Assembly: GCA_905147135.1 (NCBI GenBank)
Contig: LR990043.1
Coordinates: forward strand, 21,329,584 to 21,393,583
Origin: Blastobasis lacticolella
Lineage: Eukaryota; Arthropoda; Insecta; Lepidoptera; Blastobasidae
Direction of reading: 5' to 3'
Length of the DNA stretch: 64,000 nucleotides
The translations under genes and the position numbers were made by a program. Shown one piece after another: positions 35,963 to 46,594 of this stretch. Every line of letters starts with the position of its first letter. Position 1 is the first letter of the stretch. A model generated the notes under the pieces. That model ran no database searches and was not told where the DNA came from. It worked only from the letters and a program-made list of their open reading frames with translations.

Positions 35963-36020
35963 CGAATAAGTATAATTTAAGAAATGCTTCGTATGGTCGT
36001 GATTTCGCAGCGGTTGGTAT

Positions 36021-36051
36021 ATCTCATATATTTAGGTAAAATATATGAGAT
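36021..36051. repeat. Short perfect hairpin
   Basis: Arms ATCTCATATATTT and AAATATATGAGAT, loop AGGTA. Confidence 0.6.
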
Positions 36052-36179
36052 GCACCATGGTATCATATGTATGGCACCATATTATGTATGTATGGTATCA
36101 GTGCCGTGGTTACGCACGCCACACAGTGATAGTGGACACGGTGTCAGTTATTTGGCCTCCTATGAAAGTGTTTTTCAAT

Positions 36180-37600
36180 ATAGGTAAATGCAAAAATTTA
36201 TAAGAATGAATGGTTGTCAGTCTTACACGCAAAAACTACTTAACGGATTTTGGTGAAGTTTTACAATGCTGTAGTATCCCTGTTACCGCACAGTTCTCGC
36301 AGAACAAGACATATCACATAACCAAATTTTACGCGGACAAAGTTGCAGCCAAAAGCTAGTAAAACTCCCATAAAGGGCGCAATTAAAAAAATTTAGCGCC
36401 CCCAGGGTTAATGCGACCAATAATCGCAGTTTATGTTTGCATTCGGGTCGCGATCACGGAGGGGGCGCTCGCGCTAGGTGTCTGTTAGGGTAACCATGGG
36501 ACGACACGACGAAAAATATATGTTGCTAGAATTCTGCTGGAGATATAATAGACGTTTACACACTCAGAAATAAAACAAGGAACAGCTTGTAGGCTTTCAA
36601 TTTTGTAATTTGTCTGAATATTATTTTATATATGTACAGCTTTTCCTGCGCAAATCCTTATAGTCTATATTAGTATTATAATATAAAAATCGCGTCCGCG
36701 TTATTGAAAAGAAATACCCGAATCGCCATCTTGCAACAAAAGCCGCGCGTTTTTCACAATGCGCGCGCATGCCAAAAATCGAGAGTCAATATACGCACTC
36801 TTTATCTTTATTAATTAAATAATAGCGTAGAAAATATTAAACTTAAATAAAGTAACATTTTATTATCACTGTAGAGGTTTACAGACGTTTCTAAATGAAG
36901 TCATCATCTACTTGCCCTTGTCATCATCTACTTGCCCTTATCCGTCTTGGTGGAGTCGGCACTACCCGTCAGTAATAGCTCTTGCTCTCGATTTTGTCCC
37001 CGTGTTTGTAAATTCGGTTTTACGTTCCGGATCCACCAAGCTAAAAGCTACCTACATTACTGCCACATCAAAATCTGTTCAGTAGGTTTTGCATAAAGGA
37101 GTAATAAAAATCCTTACAAACTTTTGCGTTTATTATGAAGTAGGATTGTCCGAACAGTTTTTTCTCAATTAAATATTATTTATATCGTTGTGATGAACAA
37201 ACTTACTTTATTTAAAACATTTTTTACGTTTACGATCCTCATCCGCATGCACTCCTATAGACAGCTTGTATAATGAACGAAATCAGGGAGATGTATAATA
37301 GAGAAGACCAAGGAAAATCTACAACCCATAGATTTAAGCATAGATAACTTTAAAAATGACAATTATTAATGTCATCGGCTTTTGAAAATGTCGAAAGTGT
37401 AAATAAATACAAATTGTGTTTTAGAGAAATAAAATAATCCTCATGATATCGGCCAATATCAATGTAAAACAATTAGTGGCGTTATATATGTGAAATAACT
37501 TTCGAAATAAGTGCAAATAGTATCTTGTGTGGAAGTTTATTCCCAGTAAAATATCAAATGTTTGCATTCAGTATTACCTTTTTATAATACGAGCCAATTG
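36180..37600. other. Non-coding stretch left of the DIRS insertion
   Basis: A degraded dispersed repeat (36180-36365, ACTTAACGGATTTTGGTGAA) is followed by GC-rich islands at 36360-36500 and 36690-36790. A 20-bp tandem duplication (GTCATCATCTACTTGCCCTT twice) lies at 36900-36940. Confidence 0.4.
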
Positions 37601-37647
37601 GCACAGGTTAGTCGATAGTTTTTGTAGCCTTGTGGTGTCTGGCAGTG

Positions 37648-37798
37648 TATTATATTTCGTCGCTTCATTCTTCAGATATAACAAGGTAGTCCTTCTAACC
37701 TACAGGCAACATCGCACAATTTAAAGACACAAATAAAAAAAACAAAGCTGTCAAGCACAGTGGCGCCACGCGTCACCAGAGTACAACCTCATTCTTTT
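37648..37798 (+). repeat. DIRS left inverted terminal repeat
   Basis: From about 37664 to 37798 this is a near-perfect inverted match of 42467-42598 (shared core TGGCGCCACGCGTCACC). Its outermost part, beginning TATTATATTTCGTCGC, differs from the right terminus, but is found inverted inside the element at 42299-42340. Confidence 0.92.
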
Positions 37799-37926
37799 TT
37801 CGTGCGAGGCAACAGACGCACGCGTATTACTTTCTTAGGACTTACCTACCCACAAATTAATTTTAATTTTTTCTTCTAATAGTTTTATATTTTTATATTT
37901 TTTCCTTTGTTCACGCTACTTTTACA

Positions 37927-39323
37927 ATGCCAAAAAAGCCGCGTAATCCTGCTTGTGATGATCAAGAACCGCAAAAGAAGTGGCGAAGAGTGATTATTTA
38001 TTCCGATTCGGATGAGTCAGAAAAATCGGGTAAGTTTACGTATTTTGAATATTTGAAAAGTGGAATCGACTTGTGTACGACTATGAGACGAGCATTAGCT
38101 AGAATCGTTTTGGTTAATACTTTAATAGCCTGGATGTTGACCGTGAGTCTTCACGATGGCATAAAAGCCTGGATTCTAACCGTGAGTTAGCACGATGGCA
38201 TACCAGCCCGGATATTGACTGCGAGTCAATACGACGGCTTTAGCGACAACAAATCTTGACTGCGAGTCAATGGTTGTTAGTCGATAACCGCATACGATTC
38301 TATAAAATTGTACCTACGTACATATTTTTCTCGTAGTCGATATTTTTACCCCGCATATACTGAACTTCTTACAAAAGTAAGCATAATTTCTTTGTTGTAG
38401 ACTCCGAAAAGGAACAAGAGGCGGGTATTACGGTAGATTTACATCGTCCCGGCGACGGCATAGCGTCAGATCTGACGCCCTTACAAATCGACCCTTCACC
38501 TGAAGAACCGATTCTAGAACTAGACCCCGAATTGCTGTCGGCTCTAGGAGAGCCTGCGGAAGATGCACCAGACTATGGAGCAAAAATAGTTCAGGACTTA
38601 GCTCAACGTTGGCTGCCAATCCTACGTAAAGGAATCCCCAACGACAAAAAAGACAGTTTCTTGAAGGAACATACGATTCCCGAGAACTGTAAACTTCTTC
38701 GAGCCCCGACTTTAAATGTCGAAATGGCAGCTGCGATTCCTGATTTAAGCCGGGCTCGCGATAAAAGATTAGAAACCACCCAAAACCAGCTAGGTCTGGG
38801 AATTTCGGCAGTCGGGAAAGGGTTATCCCTCCTGCTCACTAGTGACGACAAGCAGAAAAAAGTCCAAGCTATACAATCAATATCGGACGGGTGCAGATTA
38901 TTAGCTGATCTTCATTACATGGAAACAGAGTCTAGAACCAAGCTTATTACCCCCTGTTTAGACAAATCGTTCGTACGAACAATGCATGACTTGGAAAGAG
39001 ACGAAACTCTTTTCGGTAGCAAATTATCGAATAAGATAAAAGCGTCTAAAACTATAGAGAAACAAGGGTTTCAGATTAAGAGGGCGCCTCCAGTTCAGAA
39101 GACTTCATCTACTTTGGCAGTTTCTCTGCCCTTATCGTCACTCCGCTCGCGTCTCCAGGGAAACGCGAATGGACCCTCTCGCTATCCGCCGACGAACAGG
39201 GGAGGGCGAGGGGGGGCACAGAGGTACAGAGCAGCCCGGAAGTCGCAGGCCCCGACGTATCACGGCAAGACCTCCACGGCGACGTCGGCGAGCAGCAGCA
39301 AGCCACGTGCTCCAACTCGATAG
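37927..39323 (+). CDS. DIRS ORF1 (gag-like), two exons
   Basis: I join 37927-38029 and 38401-39323: donor GGTAAGT at 38030, acceptor TTTGTTGTAG ending at 38400, phase kept (G/AC gives Asp). The 341-aa product starts MPKKPRNPACDDQEPQKKW, has an acidic, Ser/Asp-rich N-terminus, a central helical region (about residues 80-230), and a basic Arg/Gly/Ser-rich C-terminus that would suit RNA binding. It probably forms the nucleoprotein particle. Introns have been described in DIRS1-like elements. Without splicing, the downstream frame is open only from about 38532 with a non-ATG start, which favours the spliced model. The last ~240 nt overlap ORF2 in the -1 frame. Confidence 0.75.
38030..38400 (+). 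repeat. Intron in DIRS ORF1 holding degenerate ~40-bp tandem repeats
   Basis: The 371-bp intron contains three to four diverged units between about 38127 and 38275. They are built on AGCCTGGAT, a TTGACCGTGAGT-like core and CACGATGGCAT. The core resembles a 5' splice site (GTGAGT) in each unit. Ends are consensus GT...AG. Confidence 0.6.
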
Positions 39324-41242
39324 AAATCCAGGTACACGCCGGCCGATTACAAGTTTTTTATCATTGTTGGACATCTATCACCAACAATCCTGTCGTATTA
39401 AATTGGATCCGTGAAGGACTATCGATATCTTTTAATCAAAAGGTTTCACAAAATTGTGTTCCTAAAAATACATTTTCATCTAATGAAACAGTAGAGATGG
39501 CCGTTGCTATACAAAATCTTTTGGACCTAGGCGCGATTGAAGAGTGTAAGCCCTTAGCTGACCAGTTCATTTCAAAAATATTTTTAGCTCCGAAATCCAG
39601 CGGCGGTAAGAGGTTTATTTTAAATCTCAAGCAATTCAATACATTTGTTAAAAAACTCCATTTTAAAATGGAGGATTATAGAACAGCCGCTAAATTAATA
39701 CCCGAAAATGGATTTATGGCAAGTATAGACCTTAAGGAGGCATACTTGCTCGTGCCCATGGCTATCTTAGATAGAAAATATTTAAGATTTCAGTTTAAAC
39801 ATGCAAATTCATCCACAGAAACTTTGTACGAATTCAAAGCCATGCCTTACGGTCTATCAATCGCCCCTAGGACCTTCACAAAGATTATGAAGGAGGTAGT
39901 ATCTCACCTAAGATACCAAGGGTTCATCAATGTAATATATTTAGACGATATTCTATGTATCGGCCGAAATTATGATGAATGTTACCGTAACGTTATGCAA
40001 ACCTTACGTTTACTTACATGTTTAGGTTTCGTAATCAACTATAACAAGAGTATTGTTCAACCACAACAATGTTGCAGATTTTTGGGGTTCATTTTTAACT
40101 CAATTAAAATGACATTAACACTGCCAATAGAGAAACGTAACAAAATAGTCAATGTAGCCAAAAAATTCAAATCCTTGTCAGCGTGCAAAATCAGAGATTT
40201 TGCCCAATTTATAGGCACTTTGGCGTCTGCATGTCCGGCTGTACGGTACGGTTGGCTGTATACGAAGCGTCTTGAACGAGCGAAGTATTTAGCGCTCGAG
40301 AGTTATTTGTCTTATGACGCAAAAATGACTATCTCGCGCGACCTTTCCCAAGATTTCGATTGGTGGATAAAAAATATTCAGCGCAGATGCAGCTTCATTG
40401 GAGAATTACGTTTCGAGCTCGAGATTTTTACAGACGCTAGCCGCACGGGTTGGGGTGCGTTTTGTAATAACAAGCGCGCAAATGGCGGTTGGAAGGATGA
40501 CGAAGTAACCTTTCACATCAATTATTTAGAACTACTTGCAGTGTTTTTAGGATTAAAAAGTTTCGCGCGCGACAAGCGAAATTGCTCAATATTGTTGCGG
40601 GTGGACAATACTACTGCCGTGAGCTACATCAACCGAATGGGTGGTATACAGTTCCCCCATTTAAATGAGGTAACGAGGTCGATTTGGCGATGGTGTGAGG
40701 AACGAGAGATCTGGTTGTTCGCTTCTTACATCAATACTCGTGAAAACATCGAAGCAGATGAAGAATCAAGACGAAAAAATCCGGATATTGAATGGAATCT
40801 AACGAAAGAAGCCTTTGAAAGAATTTCACAGCATTTGGGGATTCCAAGCATCGATCTCTTCGCTTCTCGCATCAACACCAAATGTGACACTTACGTCTCG
40901 TGGAGACAAGATCCGGATGCCTTATCCGTTGACGCTTTTACGTTAACATGGAACCATTGGTTCTTTTATGCATTTCCACCTTTCACATTGATTCTCAGGT
41001 GTCTGCGTAAAATAATTATGGACCAAGCGAGAGGTATATTTATATTTCCTTACTGGCCGTCGCAGCCTTGGTTCCCATTACTTAATAGATTAATCGATTC
41101 CAAAGTTGTTTTTTTAAATTCCGATAGCGACATTCGTTCTTGTTCTAGGCGTCACCGAGCGTTTACCCTGGCTGCGGCGACGCTTTGCGGCTCGCGTTTG
41201 CTAAGCGAGGAACCCCGCCTGCTGCCCTCGAGCTCATGTTAG
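39081..41242 (+). CDS. DIRS ORF2: reverse transcriptase, RNase H, methyltransferase-like domain
   Basis: The track ATG is at 39497, but the frame is open from about 39081 and the stretch before that ATG (LQVFYHCWTSITNNP, VLNWIREGLSISF) is conserved DIRS sequence, so the protein starts upstream, probably by -1 frameshifting from ORF1 or an internal start. Numbered from the ATG: RT first Asp at 78 (ASIDLKEAY), MPYGLSIAPRTF, and the active site YLDD at 148-151. RNase H follows with D313 (FTDAS), E345, D370 (RVDNTTA) and D421. After it comes a DLFASRINTKCDTYVSW...YAFPPF segment matching the methyltransferase-like domain of DIRS elements. No internal stops. The stop overlaps the ORF3 ATG. Confidence 0.92.
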
Positions 41243-42147
41243 CGTCTTTAGCGAAAAACACGCAAGCACAATATAACACATCCTATAAATTGTGGTGGAC
41301 ATTTTGTTCAAATAGAAATATTAACCCTTTTGAAGGATCAACGTCAGATGTCGTAACATTTTTAAGTGACCGTTTCGACACAGGCGACTCATACGGCTCA
41401 CTTAACAGTCACAGATCGGCACTCTCGTTACTCTTAGGAAGTGTTATATGTGCTAACGATTATACTAAAAGACTGCTTAAAGGTGCATATAAAAAGAGAC
41501 CTACTGTCCCTAAATATGCTATAACGTGGGATCCGCAGATTGTTCTAAGTTATATTTCACATTGGTACCCAAATATTGATCTTCCATTAGAAAAGATAAC
41601 AAAGAAGTTAACTGTCTTATTAGCCCTTTGTACTGCACATAGAGTGCAAACTCTTTCATTGATTAAATTGGATAATATAATAATTACCTCAAATGGAATT
41701 AAGATTAACATCACTGACATCATTAAAACTTCCGCTCCAGGTAGAGAACAACCGATTCTGTTCTTACCATTTTTTAATGATAACCGAAGTATATGCCCTG
41801 CAACGGCTATGCAGGGTTATATCAGTCTAACTCAAGCAATTAGACAAGGCTCTCAAAAGTTACTGCTGACATTCAAACGTCCACACAGGCCTGCAACTGC
41901 TCAATCCATCAGTAGATGGATTAAGCAGATGCTGGGCGAGGCGGGCGTGGACGTGGCGACGTTCGGCGCGCACAGCACGCGGCACGCCGCCACGTCCGCC
42001 GCCCGCGCCGCCCACGTCCCGCTGGACGTTATTAGGAAAGCAGCTGGCTGGACTCCAGCCTCACAGACCTTTGCAAGGTTCTACCATCGTCAGGTGATCG
42101 ACGAAGGGAACTTTGCAAGATCTATTTGTTTCCCCTCGAATTACTAA
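41236..42147 (+). CDS. DIRS ORF3: tyrosine recombinase
   Basis: The frame is open from 41185, but the first ATG is 41236, overlapping the ORF2 stop as ATGTTAG; 303 aa from there. The fold is that of phage-integrase-type tyrosine recombinases: N-terminal core-binding part, then catalytic residues Arg in CTAHRVQTLSL, His-x-x-Arg in HSTRHAATSAA, Trp in AAGWTPASQTF, and the nucleophilic Tyr in ARFYHR. It would insert the circular cDNA into the genome, replacing the DDE integrase of LTR elements. The C-terminal catalytic block (about 41935-42035) is much more GC-rich than the rest. Confidence 0.92.
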   Translation: MLASLAKNTQAQYNTSYKLWWTFCSNRNINPFEGSTSDVVTFLSDRFDTGDSYGSLNSHRSALSLLLGSVICANDYTKRLLKGAYKKRPTVPKYAITWDPQIVLSYISHWYPNIDLPLEKITKKLTVLLALCTAHRVQTLSLIKLDNIIITSNGIKINITDIIKTSAPGREQPILFLPFFNDNRSICPATAMQGYISLTQAIRQGSQKLLLTFKRPHRPATAQSISRWIKQMLGEAGVDVATFGAHSTRHAATSAARAAHVPLDVIRKAAGWTPASQTFARFYHRQVIDEGNFARSICFPSNY

Positions 42148-42298
42148 GTGTAATCTTATTATACAATTATATTATGTAAAATTAAAGTTAAGAAAGTCAT
42201 GATAATTAAAAGTGTTGATTTGCATACAATTCTATTTTATTATTTTTAGCAATCATCACTTACATAGTTTGAACCACAAAACTTTCAACTCTAAACAT

Positions 42299-42410
42299 CT
42301 ACCTTGTTATATCTGAAGAATGAAGCGACGAAATATAATATGAGATCAAACGAGCTTCGCAAGCGAAGTTCGATCGATATTATATGAGTACGCTTCATTC
42401 GAAGATATAA
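42299..42410. repeat. DIRS internal complementary region
   Basis: The first part (42299-42340) is the reverse complement of the left outer tip and the second (42341-42410) the reverse complement of the right outer tip, joined head to head. In the DIRS replication model this segment templates the joining of the cDNA ends into a circle. Its presence shows that both ends of the element are intact. Confidence 0.92.
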
Positions 42411-42466
42411 GCTCCCTCCCACCCAAGTCCCTGAAGAAAGTTTTGTTTGTTGGACGTACTGTCTCT

Positions 42467-42655
42467 AAAAGAATGAGGTTGTACTCTGGTGACGCGTGGC
42501 GCCACTGTGCTTGACAGCTTTGTTTTTTTTATTTGTGTCTTTAAATTGTGCGATGTTGCCTGTAGGTTAGAAGGACTACCTTGTTATATCTTCGAATGAA
42601 GCGTACTCATATAATATCGATCGAACTTCGCTTGCGAAGCTCGTTTGATCTCATA
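42467..42655 (-). repeat. DIRS right inverted terminal repeat with longer outer tip
   Basis: Inverted match to the left repeat through GAATGAAGCG, then a unique tip of about 55 bp containing TCGATCGAACTTCGC and ending near 42655. The same tip is found inverted in the internal complementary region at 42341-42410. Unequal outer tips are normal for DIRS elements. Confidence 0.92.
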
Positions 42656-43039
42656 GAATAGCACCAAGCCGTTACACTCGCGGGTGTCGTACAAAGGCGA
42701 CTAATGTTTTCGAGACAAAACTTCTAGAGTCACCGTAGACTGGAAAATGGGCAGCAGCGTTTTCCATGTTATATTTATAACACTGCGAACTCCAACCCGC
42801 CTGCCAAGCGTGGAGATTATAGAAATTTCATTGAAGAGGCATTAAGTCCTGCAGTGGATTGTTATGGGCTATGATGATTCGATAGTTTTTGTATGGTCGA
42901 CAATACACGAGTAATGTTCTGAGAGCTTCAATTCCTCACAATTCCAAACATACCTAACATTTTTCCTTTATGAAGTCCGGTAGATAGCTATAGCATGCAT
43001 TCTTTTCACGATATCGTTATAAAGCAACTGATGTCTTAA

Positions 43040-43431
43040 GGGCCCCATTCATTAACAGTCCGCCTGCAGTATCTGGTCGTATCGAGCAGCCTGCCATCCT
43101 AGGCCAATAACGTCTACACACTAAATCGATTATTGCCTGCCGGCAATGGCCTGCTGCGTCGACTACACACTACCAGTTGTAAGTCGGCAGTTTTTGTAAA
43201 ACTGAAGGCGCGTCACTGACGGTAGATAGGCCGTCGGCTGACTACCTCCTAATGTGTGTTTATTTGGTCTCAAGGCAAAGGACTGTCCGGCCGATATCTG
43301 TCAAGCGGTTACACACTCTCAGTTCATATTTGTCGTCAGTCCGATACCTTAAACGGAACTGTTAGTGTGTGACCTATTGGGATTAACTAACAGACTGATA
43401 ACGTCCGGCGAACTCTTAATCTGTGGGGCTC
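43040..43431. mobile_element. Probable MITE with ~25-bp imperfect terminal repeats
   Basis: The ends GGGCCCCATTCATTAACAG and the reverse complement GAGCCCCACAGATTAAGAG match in about 19 of 25 positions. TTAA/TTAG flanks suggest a piggyBac-like target, but one base differs. The interior has repeated ACACACT and GTCGGC motifs. Confidence 0.5.
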
Positions 43432-43670
43432 TTTAGAGGCAGACGATGAGGTGAAGATCCTACGCACGTTGCGTATTTCTATACGTTGTCGTTACTCGAA
43501 AACATACTGCCCCATCGGCCAGCGGTTCTGCGAGCTATGTGCCCTGCCCACTGGTCACTTTAGCCTGGCAGTACTCTAGGCTATCGGTGACCTTGGTTCG
43601 GGCCTCCTCTTTTCTGAATTGATCGGCCCAGTAATATATTTATTTCTTATTTAAGGAGAGAAGCCGAAGC

Positions 43671-44300
43671 ATGCCATTACTAACAATCTCTTCCTGTTGT
43701 TTCTGCATCAAGGATTTGAAGAAAGCCTGCATACTAGTAGTAGTGTACATATATTTGGACATTCTGATGAACGATTACTACACCCCAAGGAAGTGCGAAG
43801 TATTTAAAAATGGCCATAGAACAATCAACTTCATGAGTGAATTGTTCTTCTACTTTGTCAACTTCTTTGTTGCTTGTCTCATTTTAAACACTATTATGTT
43901 CCTATTAGTCACGGTGTTAGGTGTCTTTAAATCAAGCCCCGACGTCAAACACATGATCGGGCTGATCTTAATGATGAATATGATGTTATACGGTGTAATG
44001 AACTTGATTTTACAAATTATCATCTTATTTAGAGTGAGCGCCTACCCACTCCCTAAATGTTGTGAGGTCATCACGATTCATTCACCTTACCAAAAACAAC
44101 CCCACAGCTGGGATGATAGTGAGGATTACATATATAAGCGACCACAAAAGATGATTACACAGTACATACTTCTAGTTATCGTAACCACTATCAAACTTTT
44201 TATATTGATATACTGTTTTGTCGTAGTCAACTCTTACTTGGTCAAACGAGTTTATGCGAAAAGTGAGACACATTCAGCTAAAACAGCTAGAAATATTTAA
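43671..44300 (+). CDS. Putative four-pass membrane protein, family not recognised
   Basis: An uninterrupted 209-aa frame, by far the longest in this region that is not part of a transposon. It predicts a short N-terminal segment with a CCFC motif (residues 9-12) and four hydrophobic stretches at about 18-33, 58-85, 95-120 and 163-190. Between segments three and four is a hydrophilic loop with a second Cys pair (KCCEV, 129-133) and an acidic WDDSED. The tail is basic (VKRVYAKSE). The layout recalls small insect four-pass proteins with an N-terminal Cys motif (tetraspan/LAPTM-like), but I cannot name the family. It has no introns, so a retrocopy is possible. It starts 240 bp after a fold-back repeat. 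No canonical AATAAA follows closely. Confidence 0.55.
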   Translation: MPLLTISSCCFCIKDLKKACILVVVYIYLDILMNDYYTPRKCEVFKNGHRTINFMSELFFYFVNFFVACLILNTIMFLLVTVLGVFKSSPDVKHMIGLILMMNMMLYGVMNLILQIIILFRVSAYPLPKCCEVITIHSPYQKQPHSWDDSEDYIYKRPQKMITQYILLVIVTTIKLFILIYCFVVVNSYLVKRVYAKSETHSAKTARNI

Positions 44301-44451
44301 ATCCTAATAATAGTTGTGTATTTTATTTACTTGTACCTGCTTGTTTTAATATCAAATCTCTCAAAAATCTATGATTTTCGTAGCATTTGGGCGTATGGAT
44401 CTGGGGAACAGTGTCGTTTTAAGTTGTTTTTTAAATCGTTAGACAAAGAGG

Positions 44452-44772
44452 CCACCTCGCGCACGAGGGCCTGGGGTATGCCTTGACCATAATCCAGGAT
44501 TGGGCAGATCAGGTCATTACTGTGGAGCGATTACCATCTGGCATCCGTGACCGTACTACCAGGGGAACCTGACCCGATTGGGTCATGCTTACTTCAGTCG
44601 ACTGAATGTGCAGGTTTTATCAAGTTGCTTTCCCTCACCGTAAGAGCATCGATTAGTAATTAACTAATGTACATAACTCAGAAGTCATTGGTACATGGCC
44701 GCACTGGTGTTCGACTCCGGTACCTCTCGCTTACGTGTCAGATACCGCAACCACTCGGCCACCGACGCTCTC
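44452..44772 (-). mobile_element. SINE C, nearly complete
   Basis: GCGCACGAGGGCCTGG through ACCGCAACCACTCGGCCACC; the minus-strand B-box region reads GGAGTCGAACACC. Confidence 0.75.
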
Positions 44773-45892
44773 AACTCATTGACACAAACTTTAATGTGTA
44801 TAATATAGTGGATCAAATCAGATCAGATCAAATAATTGCCATTGCCAGCACTATCAGTAGCTGTCATCAGACCCTCCTGCGTGAAGTTGTTTACCATGAG
44901 CACATGTGTAACCCACCAAGGGTTATATATCATCAATTTGAAATCGTTCTGTTCTAAGACTCCAGGAAGGAAAACCTCTCCAGGGAGCTCATTCCAATAC
45001 CACAAAGCTTAACAAAAAAGTTTTCAGTTTCGTTAGTCGATTCAGTCGGGGTCATAATCTTCTCTAACTTTAGTTTCACTTTAGTAGCACTAATAATTAA
45101 GGTCAGTCCTGGACTGGAACTCAAAAAAAACATGATATTTATCTAATATATCTGTAGCCCCTAGACAATAATAAAACTCAAAGTGTAAGTAGGCTGGTCA
45201 CCCTACGCAGCTCCCTATCAACACCCTTTAGCTACTAATTGTGGAGGCGGCGATCCGGTATGATCCAGTTTTATTGCTGCATCTTAAACGCATATTCGGG
45301 GCCGATGATGGCTTATCGTTTGTTATGGATTCTGGGCTATTCGAGGGGCATATTGATAAGGCAGTTATTGCTGGTTCATCGGTTTCTTTTTGCGTATTGA
45401 ATGATATACTTAGGTACTGCTCAAGACCGGGCGAAACGGAGGAGAGTGAGACGGAAATCGGGCCGTGGTAGAAGCTGGGACTGACCGCTCTGATGATGAT
45501 GATGACTTGAGTAAGTACTACTCGTAATCAATGTATCGTCATTATTTTTCTTCTACTTATTTATGGTCATACCTTTGTATACCTGGTAAGTACTAGCAGT
45601 TCGGATCTCTGTAAACATTCAACTAGCCCGCGCGACCTTAATATTTTTTGGAATAAAAAATTGACAATTACACTTGGGAATAACGTAGTTTTCTGCAAGA
45701 GAAACAATTTTCGAAACCGGTTTAGTAGTTTCGAAGATTACCCGCAACATATAAACTCATAAATATACACGTTTTTCTCTTCATAAATGTTATATTATGG
45801 CCTATTGGGGAGGCCAATGGCCAGTTTATCGGCTGACATCGTCATCATCATTGATGATTTTAATAGCTGCCGGTTGAAGATAGATTTTATTT

Positions 45893-45965
45893 TATACGAC
45901 AGACAAACAGGCAAGCGGGCCACCTGATGGAAAGTGGTTACCGCCGCCTATAGACAGACATTGCT
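45893..45965 (-). mobile_element. Family B scrap
   Basis: Contains CAGGCAAGCGGGCCACCTGA followed by TGGAAAGTGGTTACC. Confidence 0.65.
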
Positions 45966-46594
45966 AGTAATATAAGCTTATAAAGTTTTTTTACTGGGCG
46001 GCAGAACTACATACCAATCTAAGACGCAGACAGACTAAACGATTTAATCTCAAACTCACCTCAGAAACCGTTCGCGCACTCAAAAAATCCCAGTAAATCG
46101 AAAACATATTCAGCGCCCACAGCGCTGCGTAAATAACAAATTACAGGCCGTAATCCACCACGAAGCAATCCACTGTGGGCCAGACGAGATACCACTTTAA
46201 ACTCGGTTTAGCTTGGATTAAAAAATAAAACGGCAAAACGCACTAAATTCGTTAAAACAGCGGCCGCCCGCCCTAATTCCGTTCGGCTCGCGGTCATGCG
46301 CCGGCTGGATTGGAATTATTATCCTATTCGGTCACGAGTAGGTATGGTGAAATTGTGCCGATTTGGGCCTCTATTTTGTTATACGGATACTTTTTCGTCA
46401 TCACAGCCTCTAGTCCACTGCAAGACTTGGGGTTTCCCCCAATACTCTGTTCTATCTTTAAATTATAAGACATTAAGTACGTTGTAGCGGTGTTTCTCTG
46501 TAGTTTTACTGAGGGTTTCTAGAATTATATACAAATGTGGAATAATGTGGTCTCTGCGTACTCCAATGGGGAAAAACGTGTGACGGTATGGATA

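Larger units (their letters stand above)
37648..42655 (+). mobile_element. DIRS-type tyrosine-recombinase retrotransposon, near-complete
   Basis: A 5.0-kb element with the DIRS layout: split inverted terminal repeats (37648-37798 and 42467-42655), ORF1 (gag-like), RT/RNase H with a methyltransferase-like tail, tyrosine recombinase, and an internal complementary region (42299-42410). DIRS elements integrate by recombination of a circular DNA and make no target duplication. The flanks agree: the host repeat resumes directly on the other side with at most 2-3 shared bases. All three reading frames are open, so the insertion looks young. It interrupts a family A retroposon. Confidence 0.93.
37627..42878 (+). 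mobile_element. Family A retroposon split by the DIRS element
   Basis: The left piece is 37627-37647 (GTGGTGTCTGGCAG) and the right piece is 42656-42878 (GAATAGCACC... through the GATGAT tail). Together they make one family A unit. A 15-bp direct repeat, TCGATAGTTTTTGTA, flanks it at 37612-37626 and 42879-42893, a target duplication typical of target-primed reverse transcription. Confidence 0.88.

Noticed and set aside
39169..39414. 81-aa Arg-rich frame overlapping DIRS ORF1/ORF2
   Set aside because: Third-frame shadow of the GC-rich ORF1/ORF2 overlap.
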